Of a stretch of DNA of 64,000 nucleotides, positions 18,122 to 27,298 are shown piece by piece; position 1 is the first letter of the stretch, and each line of letters opens with the position of its first letter. The stretch comes from Acidovorax sp. HDW3. Its GTDB lineage: Bacteria > Pseudomonadota > Gammaproteobacteria > Burkholderiales > Burkholderiaceae_C. Made by a program: the position numbers and the translations under genes. The notes beneath the pieces were generated by a model. The model worked only from the letters and a program-made list of their open reading frames with translations. It was not told the DNA's origin and made no database searches. Where the stretch lies: assembly GCF_011303755.1 (NCBI RefSeq), contig NZ_CP049885.1:770001-834000 (forward strand), given 5' to 3'.

Positions 18122-21100
18122 ACCAGCTGCTCGACAAACTCTTTGCCCGCCGCCAGCGCTGGCTGCCCGGCATGGCGCTGGTGCTGCTGCTGGCGCTGCT
18201 GGGTGCCTGGCTGGCGGTGCAGACGGTGGAGGCGCTGCTGCAGGCGCAGCGCGGGCAGGAGCGTACCCGCCTCGTCAACCAGACGGCGCAGGAGTTGCTG
18301 GGTAAAACCAGCGCCGGGCCGCTGCTGGCGGCGGCGGTGCAGCTGGGCCTGGACGAGCCCTTGCTCAAGGGCTTGGCGCTGGGCCACTTGCCGCCCGATG
18401 CCCCCGATGCCCTCTCGCGCCTGGCGCTGGCGCGCGTGCGCTCAGGCGCGGTCGATGTGTACGTTCTCGACCAGGCTGGCACGGTGGTGGCGCACGACAC
18501 CGAGGGTGAGCACGCCACGGGTTTTAACCTGTTCTCGCGCCCCTATCTGCAGCAGGCGCTGCATGGGCGCGCCAACGTGTACGCGGCGCAGGGGCGCAGC
18601 ACCCATGTGCGCGGGCTGTATTTCACGGCGCCGCTGTATGAGGGCGAAGACAGCAGTGGCGCAGTGATTGGCGCCGTGGTGCTCAAGACCAGCTTTGTCC
18701 CCATCGATACGCTGCTGCTGCGCAGCGGCATGACCATGCTGCTGCTCTCGCCCGAGGGCGTGGCCTTTGCCGCCACGCGGCCCGAATGGCAGTACGCCAT
18801 GCGCGCGCCGCTGTCGCAAGAGCGCATCGACGCCGTGCGCGCCCTGGGCCAGTTTGGCAACCACTTTGACAACAACCAGGCGCAGGCCCTGCCGTTCACC
18901 CAGGAGGCAACGCAGGCCTTGATTGGCGGCAAGCCCTACGCCATTGCCCGCCAGGACATCGTCTGGAACGACCCTGGCGGCCCCTGGCGTCTGGTAGCGC
19001 TCGACGACGTCAGCGCCCTGGTGCCGGCGGCGCTGCGCTGGCAGGTGGGGGTGGCGGCTTTTTTGCTGCTGTGCGTGTTTGGCAGCCTGGTGTTCGTCAT
19101 GCTGCGCAGCCGCGCGCGCATGGCGGCGGTGCTCGAACGCTTCCGGGTGCTGGGCGCAGCGCTCGAGAGCAGTCCGGTGGGCGTGGTCATCACCGACCCC
19201 CAGGGCCGCATTGAATGGGTCAACCCGCATTACGAGCACAACACCGGCTACCGCCTGCGCGAGGTGCAGGGGCAAAAGCCCAGCGTGGTCGCCAGCGGGC
19301 AAACGCCGACGCACCACTACCGCGCCATGTGGAAGGCGCTGCTGGCGGGCCAGCCCTGGAGCGGGCGCTTCGTCAACCGCCGCCGCGATGGCAGCCTGTA
19401 CCACGACGAGGCCACGCTCTCGCCCGTTGTTGACAAGCGAGGTCAGTGCATCGCCATCGTCGGCCTGCACCAGGACGTGACCGCGCGCATCGAGGCGCAG
19501 CAGGCACTCGAATGCCAGCAGCAGGAGCTGAGCGAACTGCTGGACCAGCACACGGCCATTTTTGACAACGCCCCGCCCATCTTGCTGGTGTGCGATGGCG
19601 CCTACCGCCAGGTCAACCCGGCCTTTGCCGAGCTCATGGGTGGCCAGGCACAGGACATGGTGGGCACCCCCATTGCCCGCCTGTTTGGCAGCGAGGACAG
19701 CTACCAGGCTTTCAATACCATGGTCGTGCAGGGCTTGGCACAGCGCCAGGCGGTGCAGCAGGTGTGGCCGCTGCAGCGCCTCGATGGCACGCAGTTCCAG
19801 GCGCGGCTGTCGGGGCGCATGGTCAAGCTCACGGGCTGTTCGCGCGGCTCGATCTGGGTGATTGAAAACGTTACCGAGGCGCTGCGCGCCGAAGAAGCTT
19901 TGCACCAGGCGAAAGAAGCGGCAGACGCCGCCAACCGCGCCAAGAGTGATTTTTTGGCCAACATGAGCCACGAGATTCGCACGCCCATGAACGCCATCAT
20001 TGGCATGTCGCACCTGGCGCTCAAATCGGGGCTGGACGCGCGCCAGCATGGCTACGTCAGCAAAATCCAGCAGGCCGGTCAGCATCTGCTGGGGGTCATC
20101 AACGACATTTTGGATTTTTCCAAGATCGAGGCCGGCAAGCTGCAGCTCGACGCCCAGCCGTTTGCGCTCGACCGCCTGCTCGCCGGCGTGGTCGATGTGG
20201 TCGGCTACAAGGCCGGCGCCAAGGGGCTGGAGCTGGTGCTCGACGTGGCGCCCGATGTGCCGCAAAACCTGGTGGGTGATGCGCTGCGCATCGGCCAGGT
20301 GCTGATCAACTTTGCCAACAACGCCGTCAAGTTCACCGAGCGCGGTGAAATCACCCTGCTCGTGCGCCGGCAGGACAGCAGCGCGCCGGGCCAGGTGCTG
20401 CTGCGCTTTGAGGTGCAAGACAGCGGCATTGGCATCGCTGCCGAGCAGATGGGGCGCTTGTTCCAGAGTTTTGAGCAGGCCGACAGCTCCACCACCCGGC
20501 GCTACGGCGGCACGGGCCTGGGGCTGGCCATTTGTCGCAAGCTCGCTGAGCTCATGGGCGGCAGCGTGGGCGCCGACAGCACGCCCGGCCAGGGCTCGCG
20601 CTTTTGGGCTGATTTGCCGCTGGCGCTGGGCGTTCCAGCCCCGCGCCGCGAGCTGCCGGCGGGCTGCTTGCAATCTGGGCGTGTGCTGGTGGTGGATGAC
20701 AACGAGGCCGCCGCCCATGTGCTGTGCGACATGCTGCAGTCCCTGGGGTTGCAGACGCAGACGGTGCATTCCGGTGCCGAGGCCCTGATCGCCGTGCGCC
20801 AGGCGATGGATGCGGGGGCACCGCACAGCTTGCTGCTGCTCGATTGGCAGATGCCGGGCATGGACGGCATCGAGCTGGCGCGGCGCATTCGCGCGCTCAA
20901 CATCGGCCCGGTGCCGCAGATGCTGATGGTCACCGCCTATGGCCGCGAGGAGGTTTTGCAGGCCGCGCGCCAGCAGGGCATAGACACGGTGCTCATCAAG
21001 CCCGTCAGCGCCTCGGTGCTGTTTGAAACCCTGGTGCAGCCCCTGGCCGCCATTGAGCCCCAGGCCGGCCACCGGGCCAGCCTGCAAGACCCGGCGCAGC

Positions 21101-22152
21101 AGGCGCTGCTCGAGCCGCTGCGCGGCGCGCGTGTGCTGCTGGTCGAAGACAACGACCTGAACCAGCTGGTGGCGCAGGAGCTGCTGCGCGATGCGGGCTT
21201 GCAGGTCGATCTGGCGGCCGACGGCCAGCAGGCCCTCGACGCCCTGGCGCAGCAAGACTACGACGTGGTGCTGATGGACATGCAAATGCCCGTGATGGAC
21301 GGCGAAACCGCCACCCGCCGCTTGCGCCAGAACCCGCGCTGGGCCGATTTGCCCGTGATCGCCATGACCGCCAACGCCATGGACAGCGACCGCCAGCGCT
21401 GCCTGGCCGCCGGCATGAACGACCACGTCGCCAAGCCGATAGCGCCCGAGCAATTGTGGGCTGCGCTGCGGCGTTGGCTGCGTCCGGCGGCCCCGGTGGC
21501 GCCCATCCCAACGCCCGCTCCACCGCCAGCCCCCGCACCGATGGCCGCCGGCGCCGTCGATGCCTTGCTGCCCGCGCACCTGCCGGGCGTGGACATGCGC
21601 CAGGGCCTGCAGCGTGCGCTGGGGCGCCCGGCGCTGTATGCCGACATGCTGCGCCGCTTTGCACAGGGCCAGGCCCTGTGGGCGCACGATTTTGCAGCGG
21701 CCATGCAGGCGGGCGATGCGCGCCTGGCCGAGCGCCTGGCGCACACCCTGCGCTCGGTGGCCGGCAATATTGGCGCGCAGCCGCTGGCGCAGTACGCGCA
21801 GCAGCTCGAAAGCCTGCTGCGTGCTGCGGCCCCGGCGCCCCAGGTGGTGGAGGTGCAGGCCGAGCTGCAAACCTTGCTCGCCGAGCTGCAGCAGGCGCTG
21901 CGCCAATGGCAGCCAGCCCTGGCACCCGCGCCCGCAGCCGCCGCTGAGGTGGCGCAGGCCGCGCCGCTGGTGACCGAGCTGCGCCGCCTGCTGTGCGCCG
22001 ATGATCCGGCCGCCGTTGCATACTTGGAGCGCCACAGTGCCCTGTTCCAGGCGCTGTGGGGCGAGCATTTCCAGCGGGTGCGGGGCAAAACCCAGGCATT
22101 CGAATTTGAACAGGCGCTGCAAAGCATGGACGCGGCAGGTACCCCGCCGTAA
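18118..22152 (+). CDS. Cache-PAS hybrid sensor histidine kinase with two receiver domains and HPt
   Basis: A 1344-residue membrane phosphorelay kinase. A membrane helix at about residues 17-37 and a second near 303-327 enclose a periplasmic Cache-like sensor. Two PAS domains follow ([21 protein letters not shown], split here by residue type, near 360-380; second near 490-580). The kinase core has [10 protein letters not shown] (H about 617) and HATPase boxes ([19 protein letters not shown]). Receiver 1 has VVDDNE and LLDWQMPG (Asp near 908), receiver 2 has LVEDND and LMDMQMPV (Asp near 1052). The C-terminal HPt carries [12 protein letters not shown] (His near 1208). All phosphorelay residues are present. 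It is coupled to the upstream GGDEF-EAL gene and lies 36 bp before an HD-GYP response regulator, its likely partner. The signal sensed is unknown. Confidence 0.92.
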   Translation: MNQLLDKLFARRQRWLPGMALVLLLALLGAWLAVQTVEALLQAQRGQERTRLVNQTAQELLGKTSAGPLLAAAVQLGLDEPLLKGLALGHLPPDAPDALSRLALARVRSGAVDVYVLDQAGTVVAHDTEGEHATGFNLFSRPYLQQALHGRANVYAAQGRSTHVRGLYFTAPLYEGEDSSGAVIGAVVLKTSFVPIDTLLLRSGMTMLLLSPEGVAFAATRPEWQYAMRAPLSQERIDAVRALGQFGNHFDNNQAQALPFTQEATQALIGGKPYAIARQDIVWNDPGGPWRLVALDDVSALVPAALRWQVGVAAFLLLCVFGSLVFVMLRSRARMAAVLERFRVLGAALESSPVGVVITDPQGRIEWVNPHYEHNTGYRLREVQGQKPSVVASGQTPTHHYRAMWKALLAGQPWSGRFVNRRRDGSLYHDEATLSPVVDKRGQCIAIVGLHQDVTARIEAQQALECQQQELSELLDQHTAIFDNAPPILLVCDGAYRQVNPAFAELMGGQAQDMVGTPIARLFGSEDSYQAFNTMVVQGLAQRQAVQQVWPLQRLDGTQFQARLSGRMVKLTGCSRGSIWVIENVTEALRAEEALHQAKEAADAANRAKSDFLANMSHEIRTPMNAIIGMSHLALKSGLDARQHGYVSKIQQAGQHLLGVINDILDFSKIEAGKLQLDAQPFALDRLLAGVVDVVGYKAGAKGLELVLDVAPDVPQNLVGDALRIGQVLINFANNAVKFTERGEITLLVRRQDSSAPGQVLLRFEVQDSGIGIAAEQMGRLFQSFEQADSSTTRRYGGTGLGLAICRKLAELMGGSVGADSTPGQGSRFWADLPLALGVPAPRRELPAGCLQSGRVLVVDDNEAAAHVLCDMLQSLGLQTQTVHSGAEALIAVRQAMDAGAPHSLLLLDWQMPGMDGIELARRIRALNIGPVPQMLMVTAYGREEVLQAARQQGIDTVLIKPVSASVLFETLVQPLAAIEPQAGHRASLQDPAQQALLEPLRGARVLLVEDNDLNQLVAQELLRDAGLQVDLAADGQQALDALAQQDYDVVLMDMQMPVMDGETATRRLRQNPRWADLPVIAMTANAMDSDRQRCLAAGMNDHVAKPIAPEQLWAALRRWLRPAAPVAPIPTPAPPPAPAPMAAGAVDALLPAHLPGVDMRQGLQRALGRPALYADMLRRFAQGQALWAHDFAAAMQAGDARLAERLAHTLRSVAGNIGAQPLAQYAQQLESLLRAAAPAPQVVEVQAELQTLLAELQQALRQWQPALAPAPAAAAEVAQAAPLVTELRRLLCADDPAAVAYLERHSALFQALWGEHFQRVRGKTQAFEFEQALQSMDAAGTPP

Positions 22153-22188
22153 CCCCAGGCGCAGCGCCACCACCACAGCAGGAAGACC

Positions 22189-23319
22189 ATGGACTACGCC
22201 CCCTTCTTGAGCCCATCATCGGTGTTGGTTGACAAGCCCATTGCCACGGTGCTGGTGGTGGACGATACGCCCGAAAACCTGTCGCTCATGGGCGCGCTGC
22301 TGCGCGACCATTACCACGTCAAGGTGGCGAATCAGGGGGAGAAGGCGCTCAAGATCGCCCAGGCGGAGGCGCCGCCCGACCTGATCTTGCTCGACATCAT
22401 GATGCCGGGCATCGACGGCTACGAGGTCTGTCGCCAGCTCAAGGCGCGGACGCAGACACGCGACATTCCGGTGATTTTTCTCACCGCCCGCGCCGAGATC
22501 GAGGACGAGCGCCTGGGGCTGGCGCTGGGGGCGGTGGACTACATCACCAAGCCCATCAGCCCGCCGATTTTGCTCGCGCGCGTGGCCACGCACCTGGCGC
22601 TCAAGGCATCGAACGATTTTCTGCGCGACAAAAGTGCCTACCTGGAGCGCGAGGTGGCGCTGCGCACGCTGGAGGTGCAGGCCATTCAGGATGTGACCAT
22701 CATGGCCATGACCAGCCTGGCCGAGACGCGCGACAACGAAACCGGCAACCACATCCGGCGCACGCAGCTCTACGTCAAGGCCCTGGCCGAGCGCTTGCGC
22801 GAGCACCCGCGCTTTGCCCATGTGCTGACCGATCGCATGATCGACCTGCTGTACAAGTCGGCGCCGCTGCACGACATCGGCAAGATTGGTATTCCCGACG
22901 CCATCTTGCTCAAGCCGGGCAAGCTCACGGTGCAGGAGTTTGAGGTCATGAAAACCCACACCACCCTTGGGCGCCGGGCCATCGAGGAGGCTGAGCGGCG
23001 CCTGGGGATGCGCGTGGCCTTCTTGAGCGTGGCCAAGGAAATAGCCTACAGCCACCAGGAAAAGTGGGACGGCAGCGGCTACCCCGAAGGGCTCAAGGGC
23101 GATGCGATTCCGATTTCCGCGCGCCTGATGGCGCTGGCCGACGTGTACGACGCGCTTATCAGCCGCCGCGTGTACAAGCCGGCGTTCTCGCACGAGCAGG
23201 CGTGCGTCATCATCGTCAAGGGCCGGGGCAGCCATTTTGACCCCGACATTGCCGATGCGTTTGTCGAGCTGGCCGGGGATTTTTTGCGCATCTCACAGCG
23301 CTATCCCGACCCGGATTGA
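22189..23319 (+). CDS. Response regulator with HD-GYP phosphodiesterase output
   Basis: A 376-residue RpfG-like regulator. The receiver domain has VVDDTPEN and LLDIMMPG with the phosphorylation site at D69, and lysine in TKPISP. The HD-GYP domain follows, with HDIGKIGIPD (H228, D229) and GSGYPEG near residue 297, the metal and substrate residues for hydrolysing cyclic-di-GMP. The family usually needs phosphorylation for activity. It sits 36 bp after the hybrid kinase with the HPt domain, so phosphate probably flows from that HPt to D69. This makes a three-gene operon that both produces and degrades cyclic-di-GMP. Confidence 0.93.
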   Translation: MDYAPFLSPSSVLVDKPIATVLVVDDTPENLSLMGALLRDHYHVKVANQGEKALKIAQAEAPPDLILLDIMMPGIDGYEVCRQLKARTQTRDIPVIFLTARAEIEDERLGLALGAVDYITKPISPPILLARVATHLALKASNDFLRDKSAYLEREVALRTLEVQAIQDVTIMAMTSLAETRDNETGNHIRRTQLYVKALAERLREHPRFAHVLTDRMIDLLYKSAPLHDIGKIGIPDAILLKPGKLTVQEFEVMKTHTTLGRRAIEEAERRLGMRVAFLSVAKEIAYSHQEKWDGSGYPEGLKGDAIPISARLMALADVYDALISRRVYKPAFSHEQACVIIVKGRGSHFDPDIADAFVELAGDFLRISQRYPDPD

Positions 23320-23347
23320 GAGCCGGGAGGGGGCTGCGCGCGTGGGC

Positions 23348-24208
23348 TTATTCGCCAGCGCTGGGCGCGTCTTGGCGCAGCGTGGCCTTTTCCCCGGCGC
23401 TGGCGAATTTGCTGTACTTGGAGAGCAGGGGCACCAGCTGGCCGTAAATGCGTGGCGCGGCGGCCAGGCATTCTTTTTGTTCCAGAAAATCGGCTTCGCC
23501 GGTGTAGTTGCCGATCAAGCCGCCGGCCTCGGTTACCAGCAGCGAGCCGGCCGCCACGTCCCAGATCGACAGGCCGGTTTCAAAAAAACCGTCGCTGAAA
23601 CCTGCCGCCACGTAGGCCAGGTCGAGCGCGGCCGAGCCCGGGCGGCGCAGGCCCGCCGTGCGCGGCATGATGTCGGCCATGATGGCCATGTAGTTCTTGA
23701 AATGGTCGCCAGGGCGGAAGGGAAAGCCGGTGGAGATCAGGCAGTCCTTGAGCTGGGTGCGCTTGGAGACGCGGATGCGCCGCTCGTTCATGAAGGCGCC
23801 GCGCCCGCGCGTGGCGGTGAACAGGTCGTTGCGCGTGGGGTCGTAGATGACGGCGTGCTCGATCTTGTCCTGGTACGCCAGGGCAATGCTCACGCAGTAC
23901 ACCGGAAAGCCGTGGATGAAGTTGGTCGTGCCGTCGAGCGGGTCGATGATCCAGCAGTAGTCCGAATGCTTGGCACCGCGTTCGCTGCCGCTTTCTTCGG
24001 CCAAGATGGCGTGGCCGGGGTAGGCGGTGAGCAGGGTGTCGATGATGACCTGTTCGGCGGCGTGATCGACCTCGGTCACAAAGTCGTTGACCTGCTTTTG
24101 CGAAATACGCACCGCTTCCACGTCGAGCGCAGCGCGGTTGATGATGGCGCCGGCGGCGCGTGCGGCCTTGATGGCCACGTTGAGCATGGGGTGCAGGTTG
24201 GACGACAT
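23348..24208 (-). CDS. suhB: Inositol-1-monophosphatase family protein SuhB
   Basis: Magnesium-dependent phosphatase; in E. coli SuhB also joins the rRNA antitermination complex. The 286-residue protein shows the metal-binding sets: EES near residue 67, DPLDGTTNF and the later [15 protein letters not shown]. The ATG at 24208 (MSSNLHPML) matches the family start. It is transcribed divergently from trmJ across 125 bp and converges on the HD-GYP gene. The C-terminus is about 15 residues longer than in E. coli and polar. Confidence 0.93.
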   Translation of the reverse strand: MSSNLHPMLNVAIKAARAAGAIINRAALDVEAVRISQKQVNDFVTEVDHAAEQVIIDTLLTAYPGHAILAEESGSERGAKHSDYCWIIDPLDGTTNFIHGFPVYCVSIALAYQDKIEHAVIYDPTRNDLFTATRGRGAFMNERRIRVSKRTQLKDCLISTGFPFRPGDHFKNYMAIMADIMPRTAGLRRPGSAALDLAYVAAGFSDGFFETGLSIWDVAAGSLLVTEAGGLIGNYTGEADFLEQKECLAAAPRIYGQLVPLLSKYSKFASAGEKATLRQDAPSAGE

Positions 24209-24320
24209 AGCTTGTGACGAAGGTGCGAGGGGCGGCTGGTGGCCGAAAGCGGGCCCGGCGATGCGAGCGCGCAAAGGAGGCATTCTAGCTGTGCTGCCCC
24301 GCATTTGCCCAGCCGGCTGC

Positions 24321-24326
24321 GACAAT
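24321..24326 (+). promoter_or_regulatory. -10-like hexamer 7 bp before trmJ
   Basis: GACAAT is followed by seven bases (CCCCCCT) and the trmJ ATG, with no ribosome-binding site. It is the same arrangement as before the rsmB-type gene, consistent with a leaderless mRNA. No convincing -35 was found. Confidence 0.35.
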
Positions 24327-24333
24327 CCCCCCT

Positions 24334-25110
24334 ATGCACACGCGTTTTATCCTGATTGAAACCAGCCACGCCGGCAATGTGGGCGCTGCCGCCCGCGCCT
24401 TGAAAACCATGGGTTTTGACGACCTGGTGCTGGTGCGCCCGCGCTGGCCGAATGTGCTGCGCAAAGAAGAAACCATCCAGCGTGCCAGCGGCGCCCTGGA
24501 CGTGCTGGAGAAGGCGCGCATCGTCGCCAGCCTGGACGAGGCGCTCGACGGCGTGAGCCACCTGTGCGCCACGGCGATGACGCCGCGCGACTTCGGCCCG
24601 CCCACGCGCGCGCCCCGGCAGCATTTTGAAATGCTATTAAAACAGGAGCTGCTCGCGCGCTCTGGTAAAGCGTTAGAGGCTGATTTTGCTCCCAATGCAG
24701 GCATTGCCTTCTTGTTTGGCTGCGAGCGCTTTGGCATGGCCAACGAAGATGTGTACCGCTGCCATGCGGCGCTGTCGATACCGACCAATCCCCAGTTTGG
24801 CTCGCTCAACCTCGGGGCGGCGGTGCAGCTCATTGCCTATGAATGGCGCCAGGCGCTGGGCAGTTTTGCCCTGCCCGATGCGCGGGCGCCGGCGCTGCAG
24901 GCCGATGCGCAGCAGGTGGCGGGCATGTTGGCGCATTGGGAGCAGGCGCTGACGGCGGTGGGTTTTTTGGACCCGGCGGCGCCGAAAAAGCTCATGCCGC
25001 GCCTGAACCATCTTTTCAACCGTGCGCAGCTGACGCCGGAAGAAATCCACATTCTGCGCGGCATTGCCAAAGCCATGCTGCAGACGGCTGCGGGTAAGCC
25101 GCTAGACTGA
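24334..25110 (+). CDS. trmJ: tRNA (cytidine/uridine-2'-O)-methyltransferase TrmJ
   Basis: SPOUT-fold SAM-dependent enzyme that 2'-O-methylates position 32 of tRNAs. The 258-residue protein begins with IETSHAGNVGAAARALKTMG (the SPOUT N-terminal motif) and has the knot residues FLFGCERFGM, then SIPTNPQFGSLNLGAAVQL. The C-terminal helical extension is typical of TrmJ and distinguishes it from TrmL. Residues about 100-120 (LLKQELLARSGKALEADF) are encoded by a copy of the dispersed repeat and look like an inserted linker. It is 28 bp upstream of cysE. Confidence 0.93.
   Translation: MHTRFILIETSHAGNVGAAARALKTMGFDDLVLVRPRWPNVLRKEETIQRASGALDVLEKARIVASLDEALDGVSHLCATAMTPRDFGPPTRAPRQHFEMLLKQELLARSGKALEADFAPNAGIAFLFGCERFGMANEDVYRCHAALSIPTNPQFGSLNLGAAVQLIAYEWRQALGSFALPDARAPALQADAQQVAGMLAHWEQALTAVGFLDPAAPKKLMPRLNHLFNRAQLTPEEIHILRGIAKAMLQTAAGKPLD
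24631..24690 (+). repeat. Dispersed repeat copy inside trmJ
   Basis: TGCTATTAAAACAGGAGCTG, CTCGCGCG, then AAAGCGTTAGAGGCTGATTTT follows the full repeat along its length, including the AGAGGC end. It is sense and in frame with trmJ. Confidence 0.75.
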
Positions 25111-25138
25111 GCGGCCCTTGCTTTTGCACAACAACAAT

Positions 25139-25909
25139 ATGTTTGCCCGCCTGCGTTCCGACATCCAGTGCATTCTTGACCGCGACCCGGCGGCGCGCTC
25201 GCGCTTTGAGGTCGTGACCTGCTACCCCGGCCTGCACGCCATCTGGCTGCAGCGCCCGGCGCACTGGTGCTGGAACCATGGCCTCAAGTGGCTCGGGCGC
25301 TTCATCTCGCACTTTGCGCGCTGGTGTACGGGGATTGAGATCCACCCCGGTGCCGTCATCGGTGAGCGCGTTTTCATCGACCACGGCATGGGCGTGGTGA
25401 TTGGCGAGACGGCGGTGGTGGGCGATGGCTGCACCATCTACCACGGCGTCACGCTGGGCGGCACCTCGCTCTACAAGGGCGCCAAGCGCCACCCGACGCT
25501 CGGGCGCGACGTGGTGGTGGCTGCTGGCGCCAAGGTGCTCGGCGGTTTTGAGGTGGGTGACGGGGCCAAAATCGGCAGCAATGCCGTGGTCATCAAGCCC
25601 GTGCCGGCGGGCGCTACGGCGGTGGGCATTCCGGCGCGCATCATCCCCTCCAAGGAAGGCCACAGCGCCGACGTGACCGAGGCGCCGCGCCCGCGTTTTA
25701 CCGCCTACGGTGTGACGCAGGAGGACGATCCGCTGTCGCAGGCGCTGCACGGCATCATCAACAACGCCTCGGCGCAGGAGCACCAGATTGCGCTGCTCTG
25801 GCGTGCCCTGGAGCAGCTCGCCCAGGGGCAGCGCGAATGCGTGCCCGGCGAGGCGGCGCGCGAGGAGCATTTCGAGGCCGGCAAGTTCAACGACATGGTG
25901 GGTAAATAA
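25139..25909 (+). CDS. cysE: Serine O-acetyltransferase CysE
   Basis: First step of cysteine synthesis: acetyl-CoA plus serine gives O-acetylserine. The 256-residue protein has a short N-terminal helical part (MFARLRSDIQCILDRDPAAR) and the left-handed beta-helix with hexapeptide repeats (IEIHPGAVIGERVFIDHG, HGVTLGGTSL, KIGSNAVVIKPVP). It is the shorter type without the long E. coli N-terminal domain. A C-terminal extension of about 60 residues follows the helix. ATG at 25139 chosen by the family start. The 3' end abuts a hairpin that works best as a terminator for the opposite gene. Confidence 0.93.
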   Translation: MFARLRSDIQCILDRDPAARSRFEVVTCYPGLHAIWLQRPAHWCWNHGLKWLGRFISHFARWCTGIEIHPGAVIGERVFIDHGMGVVIGETAVVGDGCTIYHGVTLGGTSLYKGAKRHPTLGRDVVVAAGAKVLGGFEVGDGAKIGSNAVVIKPVPAGATAVGIPARIIPSKEGHSADVTEAPRPRFTAYGVTQEDDPLSQALHGIINNASAQEHQIALLWRALEQLAQGQRECVPGEAAREEHFEAGKFNDMVGK

Positions 25910-25934
25910 AAACGGCGCCCGTGCAGGGCGCCGT
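25903..25934 (-). terminator. Rho-independent terminator after ric
   Basis: ACGGCGCCC (25912-25920) pairs with GGGCGCCGT (25926-25934) over a 5-base loop. On the minus strand it is followed by TTTTATTT, so it fits termination of the leftward ric transcript. It overlaps the cysE stop region and may also end that transcript weakly. Confidence 0.75.
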
Positions 25935-25962
25935 CAAGCCTTCTCGTGTTGCTGCCGGGTTC

Positions 25963-25992
25963 AGCGTTCAGCGTTTAGCGTTTAGCGTTTAG
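25963..25992. repeat. Tandem heptamer AGCGTTT, four units
   Basis: Four head-to-tail copies of AGCGTTT (the first with a final C) run up to and include the stop codon of ric. Such short tandem tracts can change length by slippage; here that could alter the ric C-terminus by moving the stop codon. Confidence 0.8.
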
Positions 25993-26708
25993 CTGCAGCC
26001 GCAGGTGCCACCGCCGCAGCCGCCTTGTGCCGCTGCCTTTTCAAATTGCGGGAACAGCACGTTGTTTTCCAGGTGGATGTGGTTGATGAGATCGTCGCGC
26101 AGCTGCGCCATGCCGGAGTAGAGCGCACGCCAGGTGTTGCACGCACCCGGGGGCGGGGTGATGTCGTTGGTCAGGCGGGCGATGTGCTCCAGGGCCTCGC
26201 CGTGGTCGTTGTGCTCGTGGCGCATCATGGCGATGGGCTGGGGCACAAAGCTGTTGCCACCGGCGCGCAGCATGGGGAACAGCACGGCCTCTTCCTTGTG
26301 CATGTGCGTGGTCAGCTCGCGCTCCATGGCTTCGAGGGTGTCGGCCAGGCCGTGCGGGGTGTGGGGGTTGTCGCGGTGCACGGCCTCGACGCGGCGCGCC
26401 ATGCGCACCAGCTCGGGCAGCTGGGCGCGGTGCACTTCGTGGTAACGCGCCAGGATGTGGTCGATCAGCTCGTTGGGCGTGCCGGTGTCGGGCAGCTCGG
26501 TCGGGCGTTGCAGGCTGGCGAGCTCATCGACCACGGCCTGCAGCTCCAGGCCACGACCGGCGCAGGACTGGCGCAGGCTGACCTGGCCGCCACAGCAAAA
26601 ATCGAGTTTCAGACGGCGAAAAACCGCTGTCGCGCCGGGTAATTCGACGGCGATCTGGCCAATCGCTTGTTCGACGTCTATCGGGGTCTGGGGCAGACGG
26701 GCGTTCAT
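25989..26708 (-). CDS. ric: Iron-sulfur cluster repair di-iron protein RIC (YtfE/ScdA)
   Basis: Cytoplasmic hemerythrin-like di-iron protein that repairs iron-sulfur clusters damaged by nitric oxide or oxidants. The 239-residue protein has the N-terminal ScdA_N segment with LDFCCGGQVSL and the hemerythrin-like part with histidines and glutamates HEVHRAQLPEL, HMHKEEAVLFPML, MRHEHNDHGE and HIHLENNVLFPQFE. A Cys-rich tail (GGCGGGTCGCS) ends it. The start at 26708 has AAGGA about 9 bp upstream; two in-frame ATGs further up would overlap the proposed operator. It is divergent from the NsrR-type regulator, which probably represses it. Confidence 0.93.
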   Translation of the reverse strand: MNARLPQTPIDVEQAIGQIAVELPGATAVFRRLKLDFCCGGQVSLRQSCAGRGLELQAVVDELASLQRPTELPDTGTPNELIDHILARYHEVHRAQLPELVRMARRVEAVHRDNPHTPHGLADTLEAMERELTTHMHKEEAVLFPMLRAGGNSFVPQPIAMMRHEHNDHGEALEHIARLTNDITPPPGACNTWRALYSGMAQLRDDLINHIHLENNVLFPQFEKAAAQGGCGGGTCGCS

Positions 26709-26742
26709 GGTGGACTGTCCTTGTAAAGATTCATTCGACATG

Positions 26743-26766
26743 TGCATTTTATCGAAATAAAATTCA
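26743..26766. promoter_or_regulatory. Candidate NsrR operator between ric and nsrR
   Basis: TGCATTTTAT and ATAAAATTCA form a 10-bp inverted repeat with one mismatch and a 4-bp spacer. The arm sequence resembles the known NsrR site (ATGCATTT followed by its inverse). It lies in the 97-bp gap between the divergent genes, at the right place to repress both. Confidence 0.6.
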
Positions 26767-26805
26767 TCCTGTATGACTCTTTTCTTGACCTAAGGCAATT
26801 CCTCC

Positions 26806-27288
26806 ATGCGCCTGACCCAATGGACCGACTACGCCCTGCGCGTGCTGATGTACTGCGCCGGCCAGCAGGAGCGCGAGCAGCCGGTGACGATCAGCGAGGT
26901 GGCGCAATCGCACGACATCTCGCGCAGTCACCTGACCAAGATCGTGCAGGAGCTGGCGGCCCAGGGCCTGCTGGAGACCACGCGCGGGCGCGGCGGCGGT
27001 ATGCGCCTGATGCGCCCGGCCAAGGAGATCAGCGTCGGTGCCGTGGTGCGGGTGATGGAGTCGGACTTTGAAATGGTCGAATGCTTCAACCTGGAGAACA
27101 ACACCTGCCGCCTGAGCAGCCACTGCGTGCTCAAGGGCGTACTCGGCAGCGCCACCCAGGCGTATCTGGCCGTGCTCGACCGCCTGACGCTGGCCGACCT
27201 GGTGCCGCAGCCGCCGGAGCCTATCTCTTTACCGGCACCCGGCGCCGCGCCCGCGCAGCCGGTGCATATGCTGCGCCTGGTGCGGTAG
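26806..27288 (+). CDS. nsrR: Nitric-oxide-sensing repressor NsrR (Rrf2 family)
   Basis: A 160-residue Rrf2 regulator carrying a nitric-oxide-sensitive iron-sulfur cluster. The N-terminal winged helix begins MRLTQWTDYALRVLMY and contains SRSHLTKIVQEL. Cysteines C93, C101 and C107 (ECFNLENNTC and SSHC) have the NsrR spacing and bind the cluster. Divergent from ric with an NsrR-like operator between them, which supports the assignment over IscR. A Pro-rich tail of about 25 residues is extra. The 3' end converges closely with an argP-like gene. Confidence 0.92.
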   Translation: MRLTQWTDYALRVLMYCAGQQEREQPVTISEVAQSHDISRSHLTKIVQELAAQGLLETTRGRGGGMRLMRPAKEISVGAVVRVMESDFEMVECFNLENNTCRLSSHCVLKGVLGSATQAYLAVLDRLTLADLVPQPPEPISLPAPGAAPAQPVHMLRLVR

Positions 27289-27298
27289 GGTAAGTAGG

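Noticed and set aside
18442-22176. A 1244-codon minus-strand frame opposite the hybrid kinase
   Set aside because: Same shadow effect; the kinase on the plus strand has complete domains.
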